A DNA stretch of 55,590 bases from Hormoscilla sp. GUM202. Its GTDB lineage: Bacteria > Cyanobacteriota > Cyanobacteriia > Cyanobacteriales > Desertifilaceae. Of this stretch, positions 26,706-36,396 are shown one piece after another. The translations under genes were made by a program, and so were the position numbers. Within the stretch, counting starts at the first letter, position 1; each line of letters begins with the position of its first letter. A model generated the notes under the pieces. That model searched no databases. It was not told the origin of the DNA and saw nothing but the letters and a program-made list of their open reading frames with translations. The DNA is taken from NCBI GenBank assembly GCA_005518205.2, contig RFFC02000038.1:7483-63072 (forward strand), written 5' to 3'.

Positions 26706-27437
26706 TCATCCTACTAAGCCACTGCGTAGAGCCCGCACCGCTGCTTGGGTGCGGTCATCAGCACAGAGCTTGTTGAGAATATTCCGGACGTGGGTTTTGA
26801 CTGTCCCTACAGTAATATACAGCCGATCGGAGATCGCGGCATTACTGCATCCTGCCACAATTAGTTCTAGCACTTGCAATTCCCTTTCTGTCAGGGATGT
26901 TTGCTGCTGCGGGTTATATTCTGGAGAGGTATTCATCTGAGGAGCCACTTTTGGTCGTGCTGCACCAGCGAATCCTGGCGATCGTCCGCTGGTCGAACTG
27001 TGGCGTGCTTGCTGTAGCACTATCCTGGCGATCGTCGGGTCCACCCAATTGTTGCCTTCTTGGGTCACGATTAGGGCCTCGATCAACTTTTCTAGGTTGA
27101 CATCCTTCATGCAGTACGAGTCCGCACCGGCTGCAAATGCCGCTAGCACTGTCTCCTCATTGTCCTGCATGGTTAAAATCAAGACTTTTTGTTTGGAATC
27201 TCTGGATCCAGACCCGTTCTTCTTCAGCCGGCGAGTCAGCTCTATTCCATCTATGTCTGGCAAGCCTATATCTACTATGGCTATATCTGGCTTCATGTCT
27301 GTCACCAATTCCAGACCTTCCTTGCCATTAGCTGCTTCCCCTATCACTTTTACCTCGCGCCGCTGTTGAAATGCTGTCCGCAAACCCACGCGAGTAAGGT
27401 CATGATCCTCAATCAAGACAACGCTAATTTGGCTCAT
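26706..27437 (-). CDS. NarL/FixJ-family response regulator
   Basis: The 243-residue protein has an N-terminal receiver (1-130) with acidic pocket Glu10-Asp11-Asp13, acceptor Asp56 in IVDIGLPDIDGIE, Thr in LILTMQD, and Lys in YCMKDV. The C-terminal LuxR-type helix-turn-helix has SLTERELQVLELIVAGCSNA and LYITVGTVKTHVRNIL (about 180-230). It acts as a phosphorylation-dependent DNA-binding regulator. The linker is long (HSSTSGRSPGFAGAARPKVA) compared with minimal NarL proteins. No histidine kinase is adjacent, so the partner is unknown. A MITE lies immediately after the stop. Confidence 0.93.
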   Translation of the reverse strand: MSQISVVLIEDHDLTRVGLRTAFQQRREVKVIGEAANGKEGLELVTDMKPDIAIVDIGLPDIDGIELTRRLKKNGSGSRDSKQKVLILTMQDNEETVLAAFAAGADSYCMKDVNLEKLIEALIVTQEGNNWVDPTIARIVLQQARHSSTSGRSPGFAGAARPKVAPQMNTSPEYNPQQQTSLTERELQVLELIVAGCSNAAISDRLYITVGTVKTHVRNILNKLCADDRTQAAVRALRSGLVG

Positions 27438-27873
27438 CGTCTACTTCCACTACATGATTAATGATAATTTTGTCAAGGCTTAAATGTAAATCAAAAACAA
27501 TTTACATTTTGCAATAACCAGAAGCTATTTGCATTTTTGCCGAGCGGCAAGTCGCCCGGGAGGACTATCTAAAATTTTTTATGGTTTAATTGACTCAGTA
27601 TACCATTACAGATGCAAAAGTGTCATCCTTCGGTGGCTGTCTGACCTCGGCTCACAGGGGTAGGTTTTTGATTTTTGCTTAATTTTTGCTTGCCGAAAGT
27701 AGGAAAGTGGGTGATTGGTGGCAACAAAAGTATACATATGTCTATATTTAAGCGGCAATTTACTACTATGAACTATGAACTACGAACTACGAACTACGAA
27801 CTACGAACTACCCCTGTAAGGCTAGACTAGGGGAGGACTGTTGAGAATGAACGATACCACGAATATTTAGCAA
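27438..27873. other. Divergent intergenic region before dprA
   Basis: Promoters for the reverse-strand regulator and for dprA must lie here. A heptanucleotide run of GAACTAC words occupies 27764-27811. No RNA gene is recognised. Confidence 0.5.
27764..27811. repeat. GAACTAC heptanucleotide tandem repeat
   Basis: About six to seven direct copies of a 7-bp unit (GAACTAT, then GAACTAC) end in CCCC. Short tandem 7-mers of this type are known in cyanobacterial spacers. Confidence 0.9.
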
Positions 27874-29025
27874 ATGGCAGAAGGTGCATTTTGGTTGGCC
27901 TGGTCCCAAATTAAGGGCATTGGACCGATTCTGCTATTGCGTCTGCAACGGCATTTTGGTACCCTGGCAGCTGCTTGGCATGCGGATGCTGCGGCTTTGG
28001 GGCAAGTGGAGGGGTTTGGGCCTAAGACGGTGGCCGCAGTGTTGGGGGCGCGAAAGGCGATCGACCCGGAAAAACTCGCCGCAGCGCATCTTAAAGACAA
28101 TCCTCATTTTTGGACTCCTGCTGATGATGACTATCCTCGCCTGCTGCGGGAAATTCCCAATCCTCCTGCGGTGCTTTATTACCGGGGGGTGGTGCGACCA
28201 GAGGAAAATCAAGGCATGACACCGGCAGTGGCGATCGTCGGGACGCGGGAACCTACTGACTATGGTAAACGCTGGACTCGCCGCATTAGTCGCCTTCTTT
28301 CCCAAAAAGGTTTTACGATCGTTTCTGGTATGGCACAGGGTATTGACAGTGAAGCCCATCGGGGTTGTCTGGAAGCCGGCGGACGGACGATCGCGGTCTT
28401 GGGTACGGGGGTGGATATGGTTTATCCGCCTCGAAATCAACAGCTTTACGAACAAATTCTCCAGCAGGGGTTGGTGGTCAGTGAGTATCCGGCGGGTACT
28501 CAACCCGATCGGGCTCACTTTCCCCAACGCAATCGGATTATTGTCGGTTTATGTCGTGCCGTACTGATCGTGGAAGCGCCTGTGAATTCGGGTGCATTGA
28601 TTAGCGCCCGCTTGGCCAATGATTTTGGGCGAGATGTCTATGTTTTACCCGGGCGTCTGGACGATCGGAAGTCTCAGGGCTGTTTGGGGCTACTGAGTAA
28701 GGGGGCCCAATTGATTATTAGTGAGGGTTATCTGCTGGAAATGTTGGGTGCTATTCCCCAACTGGATCCTGCACCAGTCTCGACAAAGGAACAGAAGGCC
28801 GAACAGCTGGAGTTGTTTGCGCCTGCGCCTTCAACAGCTTCTGTACCGGATCTAGCGCCAGACCTGGCAAAGGTGTTGGAGGCTGTACCGTCAGAAGCGA
28901 TATTGTTTGATTTAATTGTTTCCGAAGCTGCCATGGAGGCTAGTTCTGTTTCTAGTGCTTTGTTGCAGTTGGAGTTGTTGGGTTTGGTGTCCCAACTGCC
29001 GGGAATGCGCTATCAGAGAAGTTAA
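27874..29025 (+). CDS. dprA: DNA-processing protein DprA
   Basis: DprA loads RecA onto incoming single-stranded DNA during natural transformation. The 383-residue protein has an N-terminal helix-hairpin-helix part (IKGIGPILLLRLQRHFG, VEGFGPKTVAAVLGA). The Rossmann core includes AIVGTREPTDYGKRW near 117, IVSGMAQGIDSEAHRG near 150, AVLGTGVDMVYPPRN near 173 and RNRIIVGLCRAVLIVEA near 219. A C-terminal winged-helix part (about 325-383) ends MRYQRS. The start at ATG 27874 gives a complete protein. It is a single gene; the next genes are on the opposite strand. Confidence 0.96.
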   Translation: MAEGAFWLAWSQIKGIGPILLLRLQRHFGTLAAAWHADAAALGQVEGFGPKTVAAVLGARKAIDPEKLAAAHLKDNPHFWTPADDDYPRLLREIPNPPAVLYYRGVVRPEENQGMTPAVAIVGTREPTDYGKRWTRRISRLLSQKGFTIVSGMAQGIDSEAHRGCLEAGGRTIAVLGTGVDMVYPPRNQQLYEQILQQGLVVSEYPAGTQPDRAHFPQRNRIIVGLCRAVLIVEAPVNSGALISARLANDFGRDVYVLPGRLDDRKSQGCLGLLSKGAQLIISEGYLLEMLGAIPQLDPAPVSTKEQKAEQLELFAPAPSTASVPDLAPDLAKVLEAVPSEAILFDLIVSEAAMEASSVSSALLQLELLGLVSQLPGMRYQRS

Positions 29026-29125
29026 CACGATCGAATTGAGCAATGGTTAATTGATAATTTGGACCCCCCGCGAACTCTGTCAACCATATTCTTTAATTCC
29101 AAATACGAGAACATACAAATTGATA

Positions 29126-29974
29126 TCAGACAAGTGTGAAGAGAGTAGCTTCTGAAATTTTTGATTCCAGAAGCTGGATTATCTGTTCTAGTTCAACATT
29201 GGCTTCAGCTTGCAGATCTAGACATTTAGCAATTCCAACTGCATCAGTGCTCAGTCGTTCTTCTAAAGTTAGCTTGTAGGAGTGTTCTGCTTGCATCACC
29301 ATCTGATAAGAGTGCATGTGCATTGAGTCTCCGATCCTAGCTTGCTTGACGTGGGCAAAATTAAACTGGCGCTGCATATAGCTAAGAAAGCAGTCTTGAA
29401 CCACCAATACCAACTTTTTCTGTAACTTTTCAAAAGTATCTATTTTATGATGTAACTGAACTAGGCTTGTCTTTGCCGTCATCTTCCAGTTAATTCCAAA
29501 AGATTTGCGAGACTCATTACCACTTACATTTGTTTCAACGCCAAGATCCTCAAGCAATCGTTTGCGTTCTGGCCAAACGGTTCCAGTCGTATCCAGGGCC
29601 TGTAATTCAATTCCTACAAAATCTCTTACCTTGCTTTGATTGACTGACAGTAAAAAGTAATCTACGTTGCCTCCTGGGAGTGATACTTCTGTCACAACGT
29701 GCAATTCATTTCCAGGTTGATGCGTGGTTAACAAGTGCAGACAGTCTGTAAAGATTTGCTTTCGTTCCAGCAGGCGATGAGGACAGATGATTGTGGGAAC
29801 TTTTTGCTTCCCATACATTACCGTACAGGTGCCTATGGAAACTTCGGGTTGACTCTTGCGAATTTTAATGCAGCGTTTTTGTAGATAGGGACAAGGCTGT
29901 TCTTCTACAACTTTTGACCAGTCTACATTTGCTTCTGTCTTTGATATTCCAAACAATTCAACAACTTTGCTCAT
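29126..29974 (-). CDS. NotI-like type II restriction endonuclease
   Basis: ATG 29974 gives 282 residues, MSKVVELFGISKTEANVDWS; it overlaps the methyltransferase stop as ATGA. Cys28, Cys35, Cys50 and Cys64 (QPCPY, KRC, GTC, IICPHR) match the four-cysteine iron-binding fold described for NotI. The stretch RDFVGIELQALDTTGTV near 155-171 aligns with the NotI catalytic E-x-Q strand, and INWKMTAKTSLVQLHHKIDT follows. It should cleave unmethylated DNA at a site shared with its partner. NotI recognises an 8-bp GC site, but the specificity of this protein cannot be read from sequence. At under 300 residues it is shorter than NotI (383). An extended start upstream would lie inside the methyltransferase gene. 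Confidence 0.82.
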   Translation of the reverse strand: MSKVVELFGISKTEANVDWSKVVEEQPCPYLQKRCIKIRKSQPEVSIGTCTVMYGKQKVPTIICPHRLLERKQIFTDCLHLLTTHQPGNELHVVTEVSLPGGNVDYFLLSVNQSKVRDFVGIELQALDTTGTVWPERKRLLEDLGVETNVSGNESRKSFGINWKMTAKTSLVQLHHKIDTFEKLQKKLVLVVQDCFLSYMQRQFNFAHVKQARIGDSMHMHSYQMVMQAEHSYKLTLEERLSTDAVGIAKCLDLQAEANVELEQIIQLLESKISEATLFTLV

Positions 29975-31080
29975 AAAATTGTTTCGCTTCTTTCTTGGGC
30001 TACTTCTAGGTATCGGCGGCAAATATCAATACCGATGGATTTTTTCATCTGTAGTCGGGCTGCTACCATTGTCGTGCCAGTTCCTGCAAATGGATCGAGA
30101 ACTATTCCGTTAGGGGGACAAGTTGCTGATATGGGAATTTTACAGAGATCGACTGGGTAAGGGGCAAAATGAACCTTGCGCTTCTGACTATCTTCTGGTA
30201 AAATTTCCCAAACGTCACTCGGCTTTGAGCCTTTTGGGTGGTACTTGAGAAAGTAAAAGCCTTTCTCTTTAAGTTCTTTTGCTCGTCCCGAAACTGAGGT
30301 AGAATTGGAGTGCGTCGTGCGCTGTTGACCCCGGATAATCATCCGGAAATCAGCCAAATTGCCATTTTTGATTTCTTGCAGCATGGCTTCTAAAGCAGCC
30401 CTAGCATTGGTTTTCTCTGTTTCTGTAAGTTCTGTAGATAGTTCGATCTGACGTTGATAGCGAATACCTGTCACCCCTGTTGCTGATACAATTGCTCCAT
30501 TGACCACTTTGGCTTTTCCGGGAGTTGATCGTATTGCATCCTCATTATAGTAGTAACCTTTCGGCGACTTCACGAAGTGGAAAACATGTTCGTGGATGTT
30601 TCGCAGCCGGTCTTTGGCCCGATCGGGGCCGCCTTTAACTTTATTCCAGATGGCGCTGTTTCTCAGGGTCCATCCTTGGGAGTCGGTGAGGGCGATCGCC
30701 ACCCGCCAGGGAATACCTAGAAGCTGCTTATTAGCGTAACTGTCCCCAATATTCAACCAAAACGATCCTGTTGACTTCAATACGCGCTTGACTTCTGCAA
30801 AGACTGCACATAAATTATTAATGTAATCCTGGAAATCTTTTTCTAGACCAATTCCTCCGGCTTCGTACTCCCGCTTCCCCCAGTAAGGAGGACTGGTCAT
30901 GCAGCAGTCGATCGACTCACTTGGTAGTGAGTTTAAGAGTTCTACAGCATCCCCTAGCACGAACAGGGGGGAGATACTGGAACCGGAACAGTAGGTTTGG
31001 AACTGCGATCCAAAGTTCTCGCTAACGATCGCGCAACTTCCCGATAGTGGGATGGTAAGTATTTTTACATTGCTTGTCAT
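29971..31080 (-). CDS. DNA methyltransferase of the NotI-like R-M system (probably N4-cytosine)
   Basis: The 369-residue protein has catalytic motif IV TSPPYW at residues 62-67 before the AdoMet motif I DPFAGTGTT at about 329-337, which is the beta-class order. TSPPY is most common in N4-cytosine enzymes; adenine-N6 remains possible. The target-recognition region is probably about 185-290 (YYYNEDAIRS onward). It would protect host sites from the downstream endonuclease, with which it overlaps by 4 nt (ATGA). That guarantees methylase-first expression. The operon sits between dprA and a fragmented accessory region, typical of a mobile R-M cassette. Confidence 0.9.
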   Translation of the reverse strand: MTSNVKILTIPLSGSCAIVSENFGSQFQTYCSGSSISPLFVLGDAVELLNSLPSESIDCCMTSPPYWGKREYEAGGIGLEKDFQDYINNLCAVFAEVKRVLKSTGSFWLNIGDSYANKQLLGIPWRVAIALTDSQGWTLRNSAIWNKVKGGPDRAKDRLRNIHEHVFHFVKSPKGYYYNEDAIRSTPGKAKVVNGAIVSATGVTGIRYQRQIELSTELTETEKTNARAALEAMLQEIKNGNLADFRMIIRGQQRTTHSNSTSVSGRAKELKEKGFYFLKYHPKGSKPSDVWEILPEDSQKRKVHFAPYPVDLCKIPISATCPPNGIVLDPFAGTGTTMVAARLQMKKSIGIDICRRYLEVAQERSETIL

Positions 31081-31271
31081 GGTTAATGGTTATTCGAGAT
31101 TCGGCTAGGACTTCCGGATAATTAACAATCTCTGTATGATTCCAGAAGTTCGTCTGGTTTGTCGGTTTGTCCCGTTGTCGGCGGCGGGTAGATCGCCGTC
31201 ACCCGTGAATGGTGCGGCTACATGAACTTTCGCCCACCTGTGCTTTCGCCCGTCTGCGCGGGATAATCGTT

Positions 31272-31661
31272 ATGGCGACTGAAACCTGGATAGTTTACAA
31301 GACAGAGAGTATGAGCGATCGGGGTTGGGAAGAGCGCATGCTGATGCCTGACAAAAGTATTACTAACATTCTAGAGGAAAACTGGAGCGTTTCCGATTTT
31401 TCCGGAACGGTAAAGCCAGCGATTCCCCAACCGGGCGATCGCACCCGTGCTTACAAGTCTTCTGAATCATCTGACGACATTACCTATGCCCGAGAAGGAG
31501 ATTGGGTTGTCACAAGAGTCGAACGATTCGCTAGCTTTGACACAGACAATCGCATCGTGGTCTGTTACTGTAAGTATGACCCGCCGAGCCGTAAATGGGA
31601 ACAAGTTCGTCGGGGTGCTAGTGCTAATGAATTATTGCAGACTGAAACAATTGCTTTTTGA
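31272..31661 (+). CDS. Conserved-looking hypothetical protein carrying an SDFSGTV segment
   Basis: The 129-residue protein starts MATETWIVYKTESMSDRGWE at ATG 31272. I do not recognise a family. The frame is rich in charged residues and Trp, with no signal or membrane segment. Residues about 39-47 (WSVSDFSGTV) are encoded by the dispersed motif CGATTTTTCCGGAACGGTA (31394-31412), which also encodes SDFSGTV in two unrelated frames of this region, so that piece may be an insertion. It is divergent from the R-M operon (gap 190 nt) and ends in a 287-nt spacer with a hairpin. Confidence 0.6.
   Translation: MATETWIVYKTESMSDRGWEERMLMPDKSITNILEENWSVSDFSGTVKPAIPQPGDRTRAYKSSESSDDITYAREGDWVVTRVERFASFDTDNRIVVCYCKYDPPSRKWEQVRRGASANELLQTETIAF
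31394..31412 (+). repeat. Dispersed motif TTTTTCCGGAACGG (site 2, coding)
   Basis: CGATTTTTCCGGAACGGTA encodes DFSGTV in the hypothetical protein. Confidence 0.8.
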
Positions 31662-31717
31662 CTCCAAAGAAGATAACTCCTACGTTACTTCCTTTTTTTT
31701 GCTATATGATGCAAGTA

Positions 31718-31745
31718 GTAAGGTGGGCGGTGCCCACCCTACTTT
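31718..31745 (+). terminator. GC-rich hairpin followed by T-rich sequence
   Basis: AAGGTGGGCGG pairs with CCCACCCT, followed by ACTTTATTATT. It can terminate transcription of the preceding gene. Similar palindromes are common repeats in cyanobacteria, so the role is not certain. Confidence 0.5.
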
Positions 31746-31948
31746 ATTATTAGCCACATCAGCTGAAAATTGCAATCCTGCTTGTTAAAAAACACAAGAG
31801 CTATTTTTTGTCCTGTAGTTACAATTAATTTGTAGATTTCTACCATAAGTTATCGCCGATCTACTGAGAGCCTACATGTATACTTGCACAAATGAGATGT
31901 TCCCATTAGCATTTTATTGGAGACAAGGTGCGATCGCATCTGCTACTG

Positions 31949-32146
31949 CTACTGTAAGTTTTTTATCAGTCTCTCCAAGTCTCCGTAGTCATATGGCGGG
32001 CGTTTACGCACAGCAACTACGCCTACTACCATATCCGCTTCTGCAATCGCATACAAGATCCGCCAACTATCCAGCCGCAGTCGCCATAACTCGTTTTCAA
32101 AGTCAGGCACGTTAAGCATTTTACTGCGAGACGGGCGAGGATTTAC
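31949..32146 (-). pseudogene. RelE/ParE-type toxin, C-terminal remnant
   Basis: The frame contains NVPDFENELWRLRLDSWRIL, YAIAEADMVVGVVAVRKRPP and YDYGDLERLIKNL. This is the RelE/ParE C-terminal pattern (R-L-D-x-R-I-L-Y, then V-x-x-V-x-x-R). The N-terminal half is absent: upstream of the remnant the frame passes through the motif encoding TSDFSGTV (32144-32162). No antitoxin gene is adjacent. Confidence 0.7.
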
Positions 32147-32162
32147 CGTTCCGGAAAAATCG
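32144..32162 (-). repeat. Dispersed motif TTTTTCCGGAACGG (site 3)
   Basis: In reverse complement CGATTTTTCCGGAACGGTA, it lies exactly where recognisable toxin sequence ends. Confidence 0.8.
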
Positions 32163-32237
32163 CTTGTCTGACGCGCTGTCCTATGTTCCCTATTATGACT
32201 ACAATACCACAAACAGAAATATACTGCAAGTAATACC

Positions 32238-32535
32238 CTAGTGTGGATTTTGGTCGTAGAAAGCAAAAACAGCGCAGCAGCGGAATCTACCGGTTTGTCC
32301 CAATTACTCACCGATGCTTTCCAAAGCCTCGAAAGTCAAGCATCGGTTTGGGGCTTGACTACTAATGGTCGTACCTATCAGTTTGTCTATATTCAACAGG
32401 GAAATCCCCCTACTTATCAATTTATGCCAATACTGGACTTTTTTGCAGGCGATCTGCTGGGTACAGCCGAAAAATCGCACCCGGCAACTGCTGCAAGTTC
32501 TGAAGGCGATCTGCTTGCTGTAGCAGTAGAGTGCA
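32238..32535 (+). pseudogene. Fragment resembling a type I/III restriction-subunit N-terminal domain
   Basis: The frame reads VVESKNSAAAESTGLSQLLT, SLESQASVWGLTTNGRTYQF and IQQGNPPTYQFMP. A second frame then gives RQLLQVLKAICLL and a stop. The E-x-K strand followed by GLTTNG is typical of nuclease-like domains at the start of HsdR-like and related cyanobacterial proteins. Only about 90 residues remain, split by a frameshift. The parent family is uncertain. Confidence 0.5.
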
Positions 32536-32544
32536 GTAGAAGCT

Positions 32545-32602
32545 AGAAACCGGGTTTTCCGATAAACAAAAAGATCCTTGACCATCCAAACCCGGTTTCT
32601 TG
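32545..32602. repeat. AGAAACCGGGTTTT palindromic repeat
   Basis: AGAAACCGGGTTTTCC and AAACCCGGTTTCTTG are inverted arms around AAAAAGATCCTTGACC. The same arms occur at 11645-11679 and 44094-44127. It sits just after the stop of the phosphatase frame. Confidence 0.75.
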
Positions 32603-32607
32603 ACCGA

Positions 32608-34275
32608 CTACCGGGGCGTCTGTACTTCAAACTGACTGACGATCGCGGGTACCCGTTCGAGAATAGCCCCAGGATTTGCTAACAACTGGTCTTCGCTATA
32701 GGAGTCTATCCCGTAGGTGGTGACTAGCAGGTTTTGACTGATGGGGTCGATCGCAAACTCTGTCCAGCCGTAACTGTGAGCAGCCACATAGTCACCTTGA
32801 AGTAAGGTAGCATCAATCCCGGAATCTTGCAATCCCACGGGGTCGTAACCAAAGGGGAGTAGCTGTTGATTGGTCAGATTCTTGAAAAAGTCATCCTTGT
32901 CATCGACAACATCATCCCCATCGTTGGCAACGGGAAGGGAATTGTAAAATTCTAGTTGTTCGGGAGTGATAAAACCACTCGCCGCAGCTATTCCCACCAC
33001 CGTAGGTCCTAAAGTCGGCTCGACGGCGACAGCACCTGTGATGATTTCCCAGGCACCTGTGGGTATTTGGGGCCCTAGAGGGTCGGTCTGATAGGTGAGA
33101 TTATTGACGATCGTCCCATGGGCATCCGCTGCTACGAAGACGACATTCTCGATATTGTTCTCGTCGATGAATTGCAAAATCTCCGTCCGTTCCGCTGCAT
33201 ATCCTTCAAAGCGATCCGCTGCTAGACCTAAACCCAGGTTTTGGATGGCTTCGGGCACCATTACGAATTTCCAGGTGATGCCATTCTCCTCTGCTTGCAG
33301 CAAGTCTGCTTTTAAGTCTGCTAGCTGCTGGGCCCCCAGCAGCGTGCGATCGGGGTCGAAGGAACCCGCCAAAAATGCAGCAACTTGTTCGGTATCGGTA
33401 AAATCGGTTACGTTTGGCAACTGCGGGTCGCGGAAAGAACGGTTGTTCAGGATGATGACGGCGGCATCATCACCGTAGGTATTAAACCGATAGAGTTTCC
33501 GTTCGCCAGCGGTGCGAGGATCTCCCGTTTCTCCATAAAATTCATCCCGGATGGGGTTATATTCCTGGAATGCTTGCAGACCATTTTCATACAGTTCGGT
33601 GTCGTTGATTAAACCCACCGTTCCGGAAAAATCAGAGGTGCCAAAGCGAGGATCTGTTTCTGCTGCTGCACCCCCGGCGAAGTCGTCGGTGACTTCTTGG
33701 TCGTCTATGGTCGCTAACACGGATGTAGAGGCCCGCAGGTCGCCCCAGGCATTCAAACCAAAGCGGGTATCGTAGACTTCGCTATGTTTGTCCCGAAACT
33801 CTGCTAGAGTTGTGGCCTGTTCTAAGGGAACGGCGGGAGAGGGAGAGTCGGCGTTGATGGTGTCCCCATGCAACACGAAGAAATCTAAATCCTTTTCTGG
33901 GGCGTTGCCGATCGCGGGATAGGGACTCAACTCGCCCCGCCAGTCTCCAGAGACGCCAAAGGTCAACCCTGCTTGGGTTCCCAGTTCGTTAGCAGTTGTG
34001 AACCTTCCAGTCTCCGAGTCTCCGGCGGCGTCAGTCACGCGATAATAATAGTCGGTTCCCGGACTCAAACCCGTCAGTTCTACCTTAACTGGCAGGTCGG
34101 GGTTCGTGACCGTAGCATTCTCGCGGTGCAGACAATAGTCAGGAAGTTGGGGTCAGTAGCATATTCAAAGGTAACATCCCCTAGTGCCGTGCTGCGAGTC
34201 CACAATACCGTTCCATTCTGAGTCGTGTCGCCGCTAGCAACCCCATTTACTAGGGTAGGTCGAGGACCCGATCTC
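32608..34275 (-). pseudogene. PhoD-like phosphatase domain, 3' part of a shattered large phosphatase gene
   Basis: An open stretch of 486 codons (34068-32608) has PhoD features: LTFGVSGDWRGELSPYPAIG, FFVLHGDTINAD, VLATIDDQEVTDDFAGGAA, LQAFQEYNPIRDEFYG and VVFVAADAHGTIV. These Asp, His and Asn residues bind the metal pair. Upstream, another frame gives VNGVASGDTTQNGTVLWTRS and VTFEYATDPNFLTIV (34260-34140), the PhoD N-terminal domain, separated by a frameshift near 34135. A second frameshift near 34280 separates it from the preceding domain. Alone, the open part lacks a secretion signal and its own start. The motif at 33616-33634 encodes SDFSGTV within it. Confidence 0.75.
33616..33634 (-). 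repeat. Dispersed motif TTTTTCCGGAACGG (site 4, coding)
   Basis: In reverse complement TGATTTTTCCGGAACGGTG, it encodes DFSGTV within the PhoD-like frame. Confidence 0.8.
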
Positions 34276-35595
34276 CCCCGAACTCAAATAGTAGTTGTGG
34301 CGCTGATTTCATTGCCGACAACTAACAGGGGATTATTTGTGGGACTATTTGTCTGGGAGATGAAGGTTAGACCTTCCGGGGCAATGTCTCCCGTGGGCAA
34401 AAACATGGCTGCCCCCACGGGGGCGCGATCGGGATTATTATTCAGATACTGGACGAACGTGGGATTAAACGGATCTGTGACATCATAGGTCATGATACCC
34501 CCAATCCGTTCTAAGCCGATGAAGGCATAGGTGCGATCGCCCACTTGTCCGACGGCAACCCCTTCTGGTTCCGGTCCTTTGTTGTCGCTGCGACCGTCAA
34601 ATTCAAAAACTTCCTCGTCGTCATCGAAGTCGGAATTGAAAAATTCGGGGAATACCTCTGCGGTAATCTTCTCGAAGTCATTCCCGCTGTCGAACACCAA
34701 CTCCAAACCTGTATCTGTCGCCTCAAAGATGGAGAACGATCGCCCGCCATAGGCATAGATTTCATCATAGTCTCCATCTCCATCCCTGTCGCCCAAGGTT
34801 GTGGTCACTTGCAGGCGACCTAATGCCTCATCTGCTTGCAGTTCGGCGGCATTGGGAAATGCTGTGGGATCGAGAGTCAGGTCTTTAACTCGTTCCTCTT
34901 CGCTGAAACCATCATAGTCCCGACTGTCTCCTTCGTTGGCCGTGACGATGTAGGTTTTGCCGTGTACTTCATAGGAGGCGATCGAGTCTGGTTGGTACAT
35001 TCCCAGGACCGGCCAGTTCTGAATGTTAATCTCCCCATCCCGATCGGATGCATCTAGGGAGTTGTCCCCATTTCGATCGACGATCGACCCCGAACCTATA
35101 GGAACTTCCCCAAAGTCATTGTCATTCAGAACTGCAACGATGTTCTCGTCTACCAAGGCCAACCCTTCTGGTTTATCAGTGAAACTGTAACCCAAGGCCG
35201 TCAAGTCGGCGTAGACCGACTTGCTGACAGGATTAATCCCTCGATCTGTTAACTCTTCTGGTGTTAAACTTTCAAAGGTGGCATCTGGGTCTGCTGTCAA
35301 TTCTTGGATATTGGTAGCGTCATTGATGCTGATGCGGAAGTTTTTCTTCTGGGACTCGGGACCGAAACCCGATCGCGTTCCGTTACCAAAAACTCCCCAT
35401 TCCCCAAGGATACGGCATCGCCAGTTTTATCGCTGCCACCTCCCATATCTTCCTGAATATAGAGATATTCTCCGGTAGTAGTGGCCGTTTCTGTATCGAA
35501 TTCCAGTATGCGAATGATTTGGGACTTCTCCGAGGTAGGATTGTAATATGATTTGGTGGCCTAGAATAGATAAGATAAGTCCCAGGAGTGAACTG

Positions 35596-35745
35596 ATGAT
35601 GACTTCCGACGGAAAGTCTTTGCCAGGTATTTTTACTGCCGAAGATGCACCTGAGTCACTCTACCAGGGGACAACAGAAGGTAGGACTTTCAACTTCTAT
35701 GTTCGTGAGACTGCCTTGGAGTTGCTAGGCGGATCTCCAGTAAAT
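35596..35745 (+). CDS. Unknown short reading frame inside the shattered phosphatase gene
   Basis: ATG 35596, preceded by AGGAGTG at about 5-nt spacing, opens MMTSDGKSLPGIFTAEDAPE, then SLYQGTTEGRTFNFYVRETA and LELLGGSPVNAV. After this it runs into a CGTTCCC tandem repeat. It lies antisense within a gap of the phosphatase pseudogene, so it probably arrived by insertion. I do not recognise it, and it may be the 5' fragment of a longer gene. Confidence 0.35.
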
Positions 35746-35826
35746 GCCGTTCTCCGTTCCCCGTTCCTCGTTCCTCGTTCCTCGTTCCCCGTTCCCCGTT
35801 CCCCGTTCCCCGTTCCCCGTTCCCTA
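35746..35826. repeat. CGTTCCC heptanucleotide tandem repeat
   Basis: About eleven copies of CGTTCCC or CGTTCCT follow one another. It is the complement of the GGGAACG repeats at 36566, 36805 and 37083. Confidence 0.92.
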
Positions 35827-36396
35827 AATAGCCTTTGCTGACAAGTCGTTTTGGAACTTGAGCCTAGAAGAAATCGAATAGCCAGACAACCTGCAAGGGG
35901 ATGGACGGTATTCGTCTACTAACCAGAAGGTTTCGTCCGGCGCTACCACAATTCCCTCGGCGTCTATTCCCAGGGGGTCGAACTCCAACGGGTTACGGTA
36001 GTGGGTCGCGAGTAGTGATGTTAGCAGGAGAAAGCTCGGACGGAGTTCGCAATGGTGGCATCCAACGGCAAGTCAATTAACGATATTTCAGGCATTTCAG
36101 CTCCCAGCCGAAATGTTGAAAATGCTACATCCTTACACCTATGGGGACAGACTAGCCATCACGTCACTAGATGTCGATCGCTACCCAGGTTACCATCTCC
36201 ATCTACGGGACGGTCTGGATCTATTTCTGGCAGGTTGGGTAAACTTGTCAGGGGGGTGCCATCTTGACGTTTCAGACGGATGCGATCGACAATGTCTAAT
36301 GTGCCCGACTCCCGATCCAGTTCAAAGCGAACTAATTCTGGTTGGAACTCGGGTAAGAGAAATATCCGATTGCCATTTTCATCTGTGCCGCGATCG

